Origin: Lichenostomus cassidix
Lineage: Eukaryota > Chordata > Aves > Passeriformes > Meliphagidae
Assembly (NCBI GenBank): GCA_008360975.2
Contig: CM039181.1
Location: forward strand, 8,540,380-8,604,379
Length of the DNA stretch: 64,000 bases
Reading direction: 5' to 3'
Shown here piece after piece: positions 1 through 13,213 of the stretch. The notes below the pieces were generated by a model. The model saw nothing but the letters and a program-made list of their open reading frames with translations. It ran no database searches and was not told the DNA's origin. Numbering within the stretch: position 1 is the first letter of the stretch; each line of letters opens with the position of its first letter. The position numbers and the translations under genes were made by a program.

Positions 1-3000
1 GGGATAAAGGCTCCTTTCATACTGTACAACAGGATGACTTTTAGTGCTCCAAGTCTGTGTGGTCTTCATTTATTATGCTTGCATTGCCTGGGTATCTTGC
101 TAGGGCAGAGCTGATATCCAAATAACTTTCTCAACATTTGCTAACCTTACTGACTGAGCTGTTTGAGAACATTTTTTTTCCTGTGGGTGTTCAGTTTTAG
201 TCAAGACTCAGGAAATACCATCTTCAAAATGCAACACTTAAATCTCACATGTCGCAAGCATAACTAAGTTCAATGATTTAAAAGGGAAAAAAAAAATCCT
301 TGGAAAAGTGAATTTATGAGTAAATGCACCTGAAGTTCTGCTTATGCAAAGAAGTGATTATGGTGATAAATAAAACCCCACAGATCTGTAGGACTTATCC
401 AAGCAGATCACCCACTAACACATTAAGGAAAAAAAATACCAAACACACAGTTCTGTATTGACATTGGACAAGTGTGGCTGAAACCCCAACGTGGTACCAA
501 ACGGAAGGAAAAATGGAACCTTTATTCCTGTCCAGCCTCTGAAAGACATTTTTGTTTAAAAATAAAAAACCAAAACCAAAACAAAAACACCTCAGCTGCT
601 TTTTCTTCACAGGCAGAGTACAAGGTTCTCATCTATTTTTCTTCTTTGAGTTTGATATTAATTTTTTTTTCAGAAAAAATGAGCCCTAAACCCTTAAGCA
701 ATGTGAGAAAATAAATTCACATCTCAGTGCCCTGTGAAAATAGGAAGGACTTGTATCTCTGTGGGCCCAGAAGAACTTAGTAAAGTTGTCACCAAGGATT
801 TCCATGTGTTCTGGAATTTCACATATAGCTGTGTTAGCTCACCCAGGTTTGGCTGGGATGCTCTTCTATTTTCAGCAGGTTGAGCTTATGCACCAGCACT
901 TCTTGCCAAAGGCAACAAAACATGAGTCAATATCACATGTGGCAGTGGAAGGCCATGGAGAAATCCTGAAAAACTGAGTTAGCCACTCTAGCTCCAGCTT
1001 GTGAGCCTCTGGGTTGGTTGTTCTCCTTGCTCACCTTGCTTTGTGGGGTCTTACACTGCTCTTGGGACAGAGGGGTTTCTTGTGTTTTCTCCAAGTGCTC
1101 AACTTTGTGTTGTGCAGTTTGTATTTTAACTGAAAATGGAGATGTAGCTGAGTGTAAAACATCTGCTGACTCAACTCTCTCAATAGTCAGATTTACCTTG
1201 GTGCATTTCTTGTTCTTGCTGTTTCCCCCGTGTGTGTGCATTTGAAAATCCCTGCTGAAAAGAGCCTCTTGTTTCAGGCAGCACTCTGTATTTTTAAGTT
1301 ATCTAATAAAACCCACATAAAGATGTAGTTTTAAGGCCTGATGTCTGCAGAATGCTCTTTGTTTTGTGATGATGTTTTTGAAGCATGTGTTATTTAAAAA
1401 GCTTCCAGCTCTCTCATAAATGCAGTATGTTTGAGATTGCTGCCATTGTTCTTAATAATTAAATATAGTGTATATACATGGAACATGGATTGGTGACATT
1501 TAGAGTGAGTCTAAGGCAGTTGCATTTTCATCTAGCCTTTACTTAAAGGGAATTTGGTCTTTAGTATTGGAGCTGAGAGGTGCCAATGGTGAAATCAGCT
1601 CAGTGGTTCTGTTGATATTTCAGCTACTTCGAAAGGACTTCATAAGACTCTGCTCTTTTCCTGCCTGCTTCCCAAAAAGCCAGCACTTAAACTAGAAATA
1701 TTCCAATTACCATCCCCAAACAGTCAATTGTGGATGTTAACACAAGGAGCTTTCCAAAGCAAGTGATATCTGCAAGTACACAGTGCACTGTTATCGTGAG
1801 ATAAAGATGGGAAAATCAAGGTGACCAGCACAGGAACTACTGAAACCTCAGAGTTTATTTCCTTTTACAGCTGCCTTGTTTAGCAAACAGGCCTGCAAAA
1901 AGTTAAGGCCTAGATTAAAAGACTTGCCCATGGGCAAAACAAAATATGATCAAAATTCATTGTTTGGGACATCATTACATGATTAGAGGAAAAACAACCA
2001 TTTTTGTTTGTGCCAAGAGGACTAATAGATTTCCTGCACCTAGATTTTAATTAGTGCTCTAGGAGAAGGAAGAGTATTTACTGTTCCTGCTGCTGGATGT
2101 TGGTACCAGGGCTACCTCTCCCCAGGAAGCTCATCAGGAAACGAAAAGAAAGAAAGAAAAAGGAAAATCTGAGGGAAGTTTGATGATAAAATTGAACTTT
2201 CCCTTGCAGACAGTTTAAGAGATGTGGGTAGAGTATTACAGAAAATCTGTGAACACCTGGCATACTCTAAGTCTAGAGGCAATCCTTCCAAGTCAGGTTT
2301 TAATTTTCAGTTTATCAATCATATGGCAATATTTCAATTCCCATACTGGCTGGGGTCGAAGGAAAGAGAAATGACTGTCAAGAGCTCAAGGAAGATGCCA
2401 CTGAAGATGTAGCACAGCAACGTTTTGGGATAAAGATGGCAAAATATGTGCAGAGATAATAAAGGAATAAGGCATGTGAAATTTAGGTAATTCAAAGAAG
2501 CTGTTTTCCCTCACAAGCAGGTGTTGGATTTCCCTGGAGGGCAGGTAGATATCTCATTTAGCACTGTCTTGAAAAGCTTGATGTGTTTTTGCATCCATGA
2601 CACCACACATTTTGGTTTAAATGCACAAGCACTTTTTTTTTCCTGAAGACTGTGAGAATCCTCTAAGTCACAGCACTTCTGACACAATTCTCCTGCCCAA
2701 AAACCTTTAGATAAAATGGTATTGCCACAAGGACTGTCCCAGGCCCTCCCAGAAGTCCTTCTAATAAACTGCCCTAGCTTGATTTTGCGGGACTGAAAAC
2801 CTAACATTTGCCTATTTTATCTTAAGATTTTATTTTATGTTAACATGAAACTGTTGAGGCATCACTGTTCAGTGTGAAGCAATCTAAACATCAGATGCAC
2901 AGGCTCATGGCTCAGATATGCCACAGTCACAGGCCATGGTGGTTATTTCCCAGTCTAGTCAGAAAGGGCATTTCTAAAGCTGCTTTGCTGTTTTAAAAAT

Positions 3001-3333
3001 GTTTAGGCAATTAGTATTGTGAGTAGGTGGTTAAGTGGAATGATTCCCATTCCATAATTAGGAGAGATGTCTCACTCTCGATTTAGCTGCCCCAAGGATC
3101 GTGTAGAAATGATGGATTTTTAACTATTTAGCCTGGTATGAATCAAACCCAAGTGAATGTATTGCTTGTTTTACTGGAGGAAAATTTCATACCTGAAACA
3201 TAATATATTAATTTTTCTATGGGATGCAAAACCCCCCCCAGATATATGCAATGTTTTACATTGACAGAATATATAAATATATATATATATATAATGAAAA
3301 CCTGATATGCTTCTTTGCTTTCTCTTTGAACAG
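1..3333 (+). other. KCNQ1 intron 5, 3' part
   Basis: This stretch is noncoding and AT-rich. I found no exon 5 sequence (end of S4 and the S4-S5 linker), so that exon lies further upstream. It contains short homopolymer runs, a purine-rich run near 2139-2170 and an AT dinucleotide run close to the exon 6 acceptor. The acceptor is a pyrimidine-rich stretch ending in CAG at 3331-3333. No RNA gene or recognisable transposon was seen. Confidence 0.85.
3268..3293. repeat. AT-dinucleotide microsatellite just upstream of exon 6
   Basis: The sequence is nearly pure alternating A and T, interrupted once. It ends about 40 bases before the exon 6 start, which puts it at or just upstream of the usual branch-point zone. 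Length variation here could alter the distance between branch point and acceptor; that effect is inference. Confidence 0.85.
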
Positions 3334-3474
3334 GAACTCATAACCACGTTGTACATTGGATTCTTGGGCTTAATTTTTTCCTCCTATTTTGTTTACCTTG
3401 CTGAGAAGGATGCAGTTGATGAGGATGGAAAGACAGGTTTCTCCAACTATGCTGATGCCCTTTGGTGGGGTGTG
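3334..3474 (+). CDS. KCNQ1: KCNQ1 exon 6: S5, turret and pore helix
   Basis: This 141-base exon in phase 0 encodes 47 residues equivalent to human residues 261-307. It begins [18 protein letters not shown], which is the S5 helix of Kv7.1, continues through [10 protein letters not shown] into the extracellular turret, and ends in the pore helix with YADALWWGV. The acceptor is CAG at 3331-3333 and the donor is GTAAGT from 3475. Length and boundaries match human exon 6. The turret reads [10 protein letters not shown] where mammals have a segment starting NES, so the mammalian N-glycosylation sequon is missing here. S5 packs against the voltage sensor of a neighbouring subunit, and the pore helix supports the selectivity filter. 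The next exon continues in frame at valine 308. Identity as KCNQ1 is very secure. Confidence 0.97.
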
Positions 3475-3662
3475 GTAAGTCCTCCCCAACAAAATGTGTG
3501 TGCACACAGGGCATAAGGTTTCCTGTTCGAATTGTGATCTTTCTGGGAAAATCTGGTATTTCTTTCTTTGCAGAATGTATTTCTGTAGGGGAGCTTGACA
3601 ACCTCTTAAGAGGGATACAAGAAAAAAATGTAATAATATAATTAAATTTAATATAATTAAAT

Positions 3663-3689
3663 TATATATATATATATATATATATATAA
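3663..3689. repeat. AT-dinucleotide microsatellite
   Basis: Alternating A and T for about 27 bases, preceded by AATTTAAT-rich sequence from about 3631. It is a simple repeat in intron 6. Confidence 0.9.
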
Positions 3690-6600
3690 TTTCACTGTGA
3701 AAGCAGGTTGGCAAGTTCTTTCAGTGTCATTCAGTGTCAGCAAAGGACACTGAATGTTTGCAGATATAAAATATCCACTTCTCAGAAAGAGTAGAAATTC
3801 CCTTCAAAACCTGTACCACTTCTTTTAAACTCTACTTAGTTATCTGCAAAAGGTGCATAACTTAAAAGCATATTCTGTACTTGAAGATTGGGTTAATGAC
3901 TCTATTTTTTGGATATTTTTGTGTAAAACTCATTCAGTAATAACTCAGACCTTATAGGTTCCTGTTCTTTGTTTTTGATCTTTAACTGAGATGCTGCAGA
4001 AGCCTCAACTTCAGTAAAGTAAACAGAAATATAGACTACATTACATGGAGTCTGAGTCACCACTCTTGAAGTGGTTCACTATAAAAATATTTCAAACATT
4101 AAATTCCTGTCACTAGGCTGTCAAGTATTCATTTCATCTGCAGAATATCACCTATGGCTGTGCTAAACAATACAAACCTAGTCAAAAATTTAGTCAAAAA
4201 TGAAAAATCCACTCAATGGCCAGATGGACCTGACTGTCTGAGGTGTTGGGAAGTGATGAAACCATGACCCAACCCATCCAACAATCACTTGGTAAAGTCC
4301 TCAATGGACATGGGATAAATGTTAAGAATATAAAAGCTCATGGTTATAGATGTGAGAGAAGCTGTAGCCAGTCAGTGCTACACTCATCAGAAATGATGAG
4401 TGTCTCAGGAGCACAGACTGTGCTGCACCGTAAAAGAAAAACAATTAGGGTTTAATTGAAAGATACCCCATGTCTGCTTTATGAAAACAAACCAGGAGTC
4501 TTATTCTCACTTCTATCATTTGAGAAGTTCACCTCAAACACCAGTGTGTCACTTTTAGCATCCAGTTCTATCCATGGATATTCATGCACAGGTTATTCCT
4601 GCAAGTAAGAAAAATTCCATGTGAAGCCAGTGTACTTTTTCTGCATTCCCTTCTTTTTTGTTTTTTTAACTCTAGTTTTCCAGAGTTTGCTTCCTGAGAT
4701 GCATTGACTATTTAGGCATGAATTACAAAATACTTCTAAGTGCTCAAAGCTATGGCATCAATGTGAGTAAAGACTCAAAAAATTAGGGTCAAAAAAGTCA
4801 AGGTGTGTTTCTAACTTGGATTTTGGGAATTTAAAAGGAGGTATGAAGCCCAACAGAGAAGTGTAAAATGCACATTACCTTGGTGAGATAGATGACTTGG
4901 GCCCTGTGTTTCAAAGTGTGTGGTTTGGACATGCAAAGTGTTCAGTAGGTTTTGTTATTTTCCAAAACTTGACTTGCTTTGCGTAACAGCAAGATAAAAT
5001 CAGCTTCTCTTTCCCTGGCTGTGTGAGGAACAGTGTTCAAATTGTTTTTGGGCTTTTCAGGCATCCAGGCCTCCTCAGCACTTGGTGAGTCACGGTGCAG
5101 GTGCAGTTCACAGCTGGGAACAAAGGACAAAGTGAATCAGTTTCTTTTGCTTTTCAGATCTCCTGCAACATAGAAACACAGATGTGGAGTTACTAGGGAG
5201 TGAAATCTGATTTTTTGCTTTTGCCTTTCAAAACTGAGCCGTAGGAAAAAAAAAAAAATCTTGGTAGCAAATATTTGAAAGTCTTATGTGTCTGACAAAA
5301 ACCACAGAGTGTGTTATGGGGAACGTTTTGCTTTGGGGAGAAAGTGCAAGCTTGCTGAACTTGATACAAATGACCTAGAAGGTTTAAATATGGAGAAAAG
5401 AGAAAGAATGAGAGCTGGAATTAAATGCTAACTACATTCACCTGCTGCAGTTAAAGGCAAGGCTTTTTCTCCCAGATTTGGCAGGCAGACAGCTTAAACT
5501 GCAAAGCCTTACCAAAGAGTTGTGTTTTACACCAAGCCATTCTCAGCAGTTGTAGCATGCAGGACACATGGAAAAGCACTTCCAACAGCAGGGTCAGGCT
5601 GCCAGAACTGCAACCCAGCAGTTCCCCTGTCCCTTTGGGGTATTTTTTCTTGAGGAAAGATCACATAGGAAGGTTCTCTTCTATTGGCTCTTCCTGCTTG
5701 TCTCCTGCTGCTGGTAATGCTTATTGGTCTTGCTGCAAGCTCAGCTGTTCTGTACCACTGGAGTGGAGTGAAATCCTTGCTCCAGTAAATTGGTGTTAAC
5801 TGGCAGAGCTACTTGGGATCAACTGCTCAGAATTTCCAGCAGTAAATTTCCATGCCAGAGGTAGCAGTTTGAATCCCTGTATATTTAGTGTGGTTTTTTC
5901 GAGGTGTGCAGTTCTGACTCCTCACACCTGAGGACACCTGCCTGCCTTAAAGCCTCTGAGCAGCCCTGCTGACTTCTACTAAATCAGAGTTTTTCTCTTC
6001 TTGAAGTGTCCATGAAGTGTGTTCAGAGCCTGGGCACACAGCTGGAATGTGCCATTGTAAATCTGTGTTACCAGAGGTGTCATTTTCCAGAGTTATTCAA
6101 CATTCTCTGCTCAGAAATATTGATAACTTTGGGATGTACATGTAGAAAAAAAATCTGTTGCGATTAAGAAAGCCAGAGAATTACATTATTTATAACCCTT
6201 TCCACATATTTATGTCCTAATTAGACTACCAAGAAGGAGCTCTCTCTGGGTAGCCAGGGAAAAACTTTCTGAGACATTTTCAGGCACCTGCAGGAGTCTG
6301 CCAGCCAAATCCCTGCTGTGGAGATGGAAAATTCATCTTTTCTGTGGTTACAGCTTCAATGCTGTCTTCCATAGTAACACCAAGGTAGCTCAACATTACT
6401 GCAGTTTGTTTTTAAGTCCTGGGTGATGGAGAACTCAAAAAAACATAACCCAAAAAACCAAACCTCCCCCAAAAAACCAAGAAGCCTTTCATATTAAAAA
6501 AGAAGGGAAAAAGAAGGAAAAATCACAGCCTTTGAGGGGTCAGCTGGGTGCTCTGAGGAGCTGAAGTGCTGTTAAAGAAACAGAGCTGTAACTTCCTCCA

Positions 6601-7735
6601 CTGCCCAGTAACTCACACTGAACTTCAGAGTTGAATTTTGGGGGTTCTGGTTGGATTTTGGGGACTGGCAAACTGTGTTTGTCCTGCTGGTAGCACACAG
6701 CACCTGAGTCACCTGAGCAACCACATGAAATGTGGACAAACACCTGGCAAGGCAGAGCTCCTGCTGAGAGCAGCTTGCAGCTCAAAAGAACAATATTCCT
6801 CCAAGGATTTGGATACTGCAAAGTGGTCTTCATCAAGTGGGAAATTCATGATGAATAAACACAAATATAACTTTTTTCCAAACTTAGAAAGACTAAGTTT
6901 GGTGGTAGCTGGTAATTTTCTCCCTGCAAATCTTTCTTCCAGCTCCCTGTAGATCTGCTCTGAGAGCAGGAGGAAATATATTCTTCCCATGCCTTTATTG
7001 CTTGGTCGTTTCTTCTGAGAAGACTATTTTTGCATAACATCTAAGCATTTGTCAGCAAATTTTTCCATAAAAGGCAGCCTCTTTATAGTCAGTGTAAATT
7101 TACATATCCTTTGAAGTCTGGGTTGGCTGTGTTTCTGCTTCCATTCAAGGCGAAGTGAAGGGAGGGGGACTCAGTTTGGGGCTGGGACTTGCAAATAAAA
7201 GTACATTTTTCCTATTCCAAGTTCTCCCCAGTGGTTAGAATTGGTGACAGAACTCCTCACCAGAAGCTTTTCACTTCTCCAGGGGTCCCAGGCATGTTTC
7301 TGACACCATTTTATGGCAGCATCAGAGCTGTGAGGATGCTGAAAACACAGCACCCCATGGCCCAGGGTCTCTGTTAGCCATGGGCTGTGAGCCTCATCCT
7401 GCTGAGGTCCTGGCTGCTGGGATCCCCTTGGCTTGCTGTGGTTCCTCCTTTGGGATCAGCTGATTATCTCCTTCCAAGGGGGTTCTTGTTACACCTCAAA
7501 CCTTTCTGATGGATCAGCCTCCCCCTGGACCCAGCTTTCCCCTGCACCAGGTCCTTCCTGACCTCTGGCTCATCAGGAATTCTCCTCCATCCTGCTGGGG
7601 CTCTCCAGGAATAACTCCAAACCTCTGTCCCACTCAGGTCCTCCTACCTCTGTGGCTTTTCAGAGCTGCCCTGCCACCTCCCCAGCAAGTCCCTGTAGAG
7701 CAAATCCCCTCAGATCCCAGACTGAGAGCACTAGT

Positions 7736-8129
7736 TGTGATGCCTAAAGAGGCCAACACAAATTAGGAGTATAAAAAGGGGACAAATTTATTCAAGGCCT
7801 TCAAGGTACATTCAGGCAAGCAAAGTCCCCCTCAAGGACTGCACCCAAAATGGACACTGGGTCAGGAGCTCTTCACCTTTTATAAGTTCTGTCCTGTTAG
7901 GATTTTGGTCCCTAATTCTCCAATCACACCTTCAGGCAATGATGTTAACACCCCAGGCCTGCTCCCCCCATTGCACCATGGTTTACCTATTTTTGGGCAA
8001 CGAATGTGTCCTTGCATTTTCTATTCAGAGGGATTGTTTTGGCTAAAGGTGTTGGGAACAGAGGTTTTTATTTAGCACTTTATAAGAAGCACAGAACTAC
8101 ACCAAGTTACAGATACATGAAGAGGAAAA
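7736..8129 (-). mobile_element. Probable solo LTR of an endogenous retrovirus
   Basis: Read on the minus strand, this ~394-base block has the order of an LTR. A TATA-like TTATAAAAGG lies near 7876-7885, an AATAAA polyadenylation signal follows about 90 bases later (7785-7791), and the element ends with GGCATCACA, that is, in CA. The direct repeat ACTAGT flanks both sides (7730-7735 and 8130-8135), as expected for a target-site duplication. No primer-binding site or coding region adjoins it, so it would be a solo LTR. The 5' end does not begin with a clean TG directly beside the duplication, so the boundary or the classification may be off. I cannot name the family. Confidence 0.5.
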
Positions 8130-8174
8130 ACTAGTTATTAAGGCATCAGTTGGCCTGATGAGCTTCACCATTAG

Positions 8175-8459
8175 TGCCTGTTTCCTGGGGAAAAAGGGCT
8201 GCACAGCTGCCCCATGGCACATGGAGGGAGCTGAGACAGCCTGATGATGTCTGTTCTGGTGTTGGAGCAGTGTGACCTTGCTTTGTCACAGCTGGGGACA
8301 GAAAATACAGGAGGAAAGGGGTGAAGCTGAAGAGTGCTTTGTGAATGCTGCTGAACAGCAAGCAACCCTTGGCTGCAGAGCTGGAGAAAAAAGAGTATTT
8401 TCCATCAGTTTTCTCTAGTGAGAGGGATTTCCATAATTTATCTGAACTTCCCTGTGACC
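8175..8459 (+). repeat. Direct duplication, copy 1 (before exon 7)
   Basis: About 285 bases closely match 10633-10939 in the same orientation. Shared blocks include the words TGTGACCTTGCTTTGTCACA, GGAGGAAAGGGGTGAAGCTG and AGTGAGAGGGATTTCCATAA. The copies differ by point changes and small indels. Together they bracket exons 7, 8 and 9. The sequence has no coding appearance. It could be a local segmental duplication or two copies of an unrecognised interspersed repeat. Confidence 0.9.
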
Positions 8460-8680
8460 ATGACGATGACAGCACTAGTGTGGACCCCACTGGTGATGCT
8501 CCAGCACACCCAGGACAATATTTAAGCTCAGCATAATCGCCAAATCCAAACACTGGTGATTCACACCTGTCTCCTGATACTTCACTGATTCCTTTTCCCT
8601 TTCATTCTCTTTTAGCATGCTTTTTTTGGGGGGGAAAGTGTGCCCCATTGCCCTGAAACAGCTGTTTGTTTCTGGCCTAG

Positions 8681-9987
<1,307 letters not shown>

Positions 9988-10116
9988 ACCCTGTGGCGCT
10001 GCTATGCAGCAGAGAAATCCTGCACCTCCACAGCCACCTGGAAGATCTATGTGACATCTCCTGTGCAAAACCCCAAAAAGGCTCCAGCGCCATCTAGTCC
10101 TGGCCTGAGAAAACAG
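9988..10116 (+). CDS. KCNQ1: KCNQ1 exon 9: helix A (IQ motif) and start of A-B linker
   Basis: This 129-base exon in phase 0 encodes 43 residues, two more than human exon 9. It opens TLWRCYAAE, which completes the calmodulin-binding IQ motif (IQTLWR), and then reads STATWKIYV, matching human SSTWKIYI. After that the sequence diverges. Human has a basic, serine-rich stretch, whereas this protein has TSPVQNPKKAPAPSSPGLRK. Calmodulin on helix A is known to be needed for Kv7.1 assembly and gating, and its anchor residues are retained. The acceptor is GCAG before 9988 and the donor is GTGACA from 10117, weaker than its neighbours. A later donor was not needed to keep the frame. Identification is secure from the first half; the linker half is supported by frame and splice sites. 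Confidence 0.95.
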
Positions 10117-11926
10117 GTGACAGCCCTGGCAGGGCTCGCTGCTGCTTGCTTTGCCTTTTAAATCAGAATTAACTTGCCAAAAGCCTCGTGAAGCGAGGCA
10201 CATGAAATATGTTTGTTTTCCTCCTGCCACAGCATGAATAGTTTAATTTTCCTTAAAAATATTCTGGAGGAACAAATGTCTTATAGCTAAATTTGCCTCG
10301 TTGGTCAGACAGGAACCACCTCTCAGTTGTTTCATCCCCTTTGGACTCTCCCACTTTCTCCCAGCACAAGGCAATGGGGCCACTTTCCCATTTTGCAGTT
10401 ATTTCTCAAAGCAGTGCACACAGAAAGGAGACAGGCAGTTTAAAAATGGATGTTCCCCTTCAACTGGTGGCTGCCAGCAGCTACTGTTCCTTGAAGCACT
10501 CCCTGCTGCTTTTATCTCTTTCAGGATGAGCAGTGTTTGTCCCCAAAGGTGAAATTGCCCAAACAAGAGCTCTGCAGCAGCTCCAGCTCAGGAGTTTCCC
10601 AAAGGATTGAGGGCTGCAGTGGGATCCCCTGGTGCCTGTTTCCCAGGGAAAAAGGGCTGCACAATTCCCCCATGGCACATGGAGGGAGCTGAAACAGCCT
10701 CTTCCGTGTGCATGTCTGAGTTTGAGTGTTGGAGCAGTGTGACCTTGCTTTGTCACAGCTGGGGACAGAAAATACAGGAGGAAAGGGGTGAAGCTGAAGT
10801 AAGAGTGCTTTGTGAATGCTGCTGAACAGCAAGCAATCCATGGCTGGAGAGCTGGAGAAAAAAAATAGTATTTTCTCCCAGTTTTCTCTAGTGAGAGGGA
10901 TTTCCATAATTTCTTATTTATCTTAACCTCCCTGTGACCTGTGAGCCCTCATTTTAGAACATGAGGAAAGGAATGGTTCTTTCACCTCTTACCAAAGATC
11001 ATCTCTTGTTCTTTCTTTGTAACATCTTATTTTAAGGACTCAAATATATTTTGATAATTTTGTGCATGTTGTAGCATTTTGCTCTCCAGAGGATTCCCAG
11101 TTTGTTTTCCTGTAATCTTTGTTTTTAGAAGTATTTTGATGCATGTTAGTGCATCCACTGTCCACAATTAATGCCCATTTCTACCATTTTTCCCCCATTT
11201 AATTTTGAACATGCATGTGTTTAACTGCTGCAGAGCTGAACAGAAGAACAAATTCCAAAAGTCTGAATTTAGATCAAAACAAAGTAAGAATTGTCTTTAC
11301 TTAGCTCAAGTAGCCTTGTCCCATTTGTGAATATGTTGACCCTGCAGCTCTTTGTGTTTATCCAAACCTTCATTTTTCATTTTTAAATATCAGTTGCAGG
11401 GAGTTTATTAGGTTGTATTTAGGCTTCCAAAATGAGGAGAACTATGTGGAGACAGGAGGGAGGATTTCTCTTCTCCTGATGTGCCTAATTTAACCTTTTT
11501 GGCAAAAGGTGAAGTTTTCTTTAGTTGCAAAGGCAGCACAAGGCCTAGTTCACAGTTCAGAGTCTGTGGTCATGTTTAATCAGAGCTTTAGAAAGATGTT
11601 ACAGACAAAGTATTATATGCTAAAGTCACTAGAATTTTGTATGCCTTGAGTTTTGGTCCCAATTGGAGAAATTTTACTAAAGATGTGCTTTTTCAGAATA
11701 TTCTAGTTGCCTTCTGAGAATCAAATTGTTACCAGAGTTTAGTTGGTAATTCAGAATGAGACACTTTAAAACCACAAAGGTTGTAAGCTCTTCACTGAAT
11801 TTCAGTGTCATTCTTTAAATAAAAAATGCATGATCTTAAGTGCATTCATTGTGGAGTGAAGCTCACATGTGCACTTTTCTGTGTTTGATAGCCTCTCCTG
11901 ATATCATTCCATTCCCTCTCTCCCAG
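10117..11926 (+). other. KCNQ1 intron 9
   Basis: This 1.81 kb intron has donor GTGACA and a pyrimidine-rich acceptor ending CCCAG at 11922-11926. It contains copy 2 of the direct duplication (10633-10939). The remainder, 10940-11926, is AT-rich with nothing recognisable. Confidence 0.9.
10633..10939 (+). repeat. Direct duplication, copy 2 (after exon 9)
   Basis: About 307 bases match 8175-8459 in the same orientation, 2.46 kb downstream. Small insertions relative to copy 1 account for the greater length, for example a TAA between the shared GAAG and GAGTGC and extra bases near 10905-10925. I saw no third copy in the window. Confidence 0.9.
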
Positions 11927-12089
11927 GCCAGAAGATGCAGAAGGAAAGGGAAGCTGGGCTGTGGCAATGGTTCTGCACCTGTAATAAACCCAGGAGGAAA
12001 TTCCTTGGTTGTTCCCCAGATCACTTATGATCACATTGATGAACAAGAAGACAAAAAAGATGTAACTTTTTACATTGATGAACCCAAAG
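11927..12089 (+). CDS. KCNQ1: KCNQ1 exon 10: helix A-B linker
   Basis: This 163-base exon starts in phase 0, encodes 54 residues and leaves one base over, the same end phase as the 142-base human exon. It begins ARRCRRKGKLGCGNGS, a basic patch aligning with the human lysine-rich KKKFKLDKDNG region. It continues through VVPQITYDHIDEQEDKKD, aligning with human TVPHITCDPPEERRLDHF, and ends VTFYIDEPK. It is seven codons longer than human exon 10. The start at 11927 is the only AG-preceded position that keeps frame with exon 9. The donor is GTAATT from 12090. This linker is cytoplasmic, poorly conserved among vertebrates and largely disordered in known Kv7 structures. The call relies on position, phase, splice sites and the partial match. 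Confidence 0.9.
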
Positions 12090-12919
12090 GTAATTGAATT
12101 ATACTCAATTTATCATTTCTCAAGAGACAGTGTTACCAAGAATTGACTTGATGAGGGGAAACATTCCATGAAAAAACCAATTCCAAGCTAATCAGGAAAT
12201 CAAGATGCCTCCAGCCAAGCAGGGTTGCATATCAAAACCAGGAGGACATGAATGAAAAGTCATTAATTCATATGGTGTGAATATCAAAAGAGCCTTTTTT
12301 GTTCACCATCAGTTAAGATGTTGGATACACTGTTCATTCTCCTTTTTTGAATTATTTCAGTGGTGGATGGAAAGTTTCCTCAGATCTACCCCACCTTTTA
12401 ACTTTACCTTCTTTTACCTCTGAAGGAAGGAAAAATAAACCAGGAAAAATATTTCTCTTTTTTTAACATCACCCTCTTGAACACTGTGCAAACAAATTGT
12501 GGTAAGAAACACAAAATATTTTTATGCCCACATCAACCAAGAGGTTTTGATAAGTGGGTTTTTTCCTCTTGATTCATTTAAAATTTGGTGTGTTTATATA
12601 AATGATGGTTGTATTTCTACATGGGAACTGTCTGAGTTTCACTGCTGAATTAAGATACTTGCTTTGTTTGCAAAATACTTTTTTATAAAATTAAGTTTGT
12701 CATGGAAATGTGCATATAAAATGGTATTGTTTACTGTAAAAGAAGGTTTTCTGGAAAGCTAATTTTTCCACTATAGCGTTGATTTCCTTTGAGTGATGGG
12801 GTTGGGAATCTGTTCTGGATCTTGAGCTAAAGGGGGAATGTTTGCTCCTAGTCAGAGTTCTGTTCCATACCCAGAGGCACTGAAGCCTTGCCAAGGTTCC
12901 TGAGGCACCCAGAAGTGCT

Positions 12920-13213
12920 GGCACTGACCTCAGGTGTGTTCTGGGCACTGACCTCAGGTGTGTTCTGTGCACTGATCTGAGGTGTGTTCTGGGCACTGAT
13001 CTGAGGTGTGTTCTGGGCACTGACCTCAGGTGTGTTCTGTGCACTGATCTGAGGTGTGTTCTGGGCACTGACCTCAGGTGTGTTCTGTGCACTGACCTCA
13101 GGTGTGTTCTGTGCACTGATCTCAGGTGTGTTCTGTGCACTGATCACTGACCTCAGGTGTGTTCTGGGCACTGACCTCAGGTGTGTTCTGGGCACTGATC
13201 TCAGGTGTGTTCT
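12920..13213. repeat. 24-bp minisatellite, 12 copies
   Basis: Twelve units recur every 24 bases, each with GCACTGA followed by CCTCAGGTGTG or a TCTGAGGTGTG/TCTCAGGTGTG variant and then TTCTG. Spacing is exactly 24 except for one 6-base insertion at the junction near 13143. Because 24 is divisible by three, all frames stay open, which yields long spurious ORFs on the minus strand. Many units hold CAGGTG, an E-box of the ZEB/Snail type, and TGACCT, a nuclear-receptor half-site. It starts 830 bases after exon 10. Confidence 0.95.

Larger units (their letters stand above)
3475..8680 (+). other. KCNQ1 intron 6
   Basis: This 5.2 kb intron runs from the donor GTAAGT to an acceptor ending CCTAG. It contains an AT microsatellite (3663-3689), an A/C-rich tract near 6437-6482, a C/T-rich GC-elevated block of unknown origin at about 7380-7730, the LTR-like element at 7736-8129 and one copy of a local duplication at 8175-8459. 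Otherwise it is ordinary AT-rich sequence. Open frames here are short and share no recognisable family. Confidence 0.9.
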
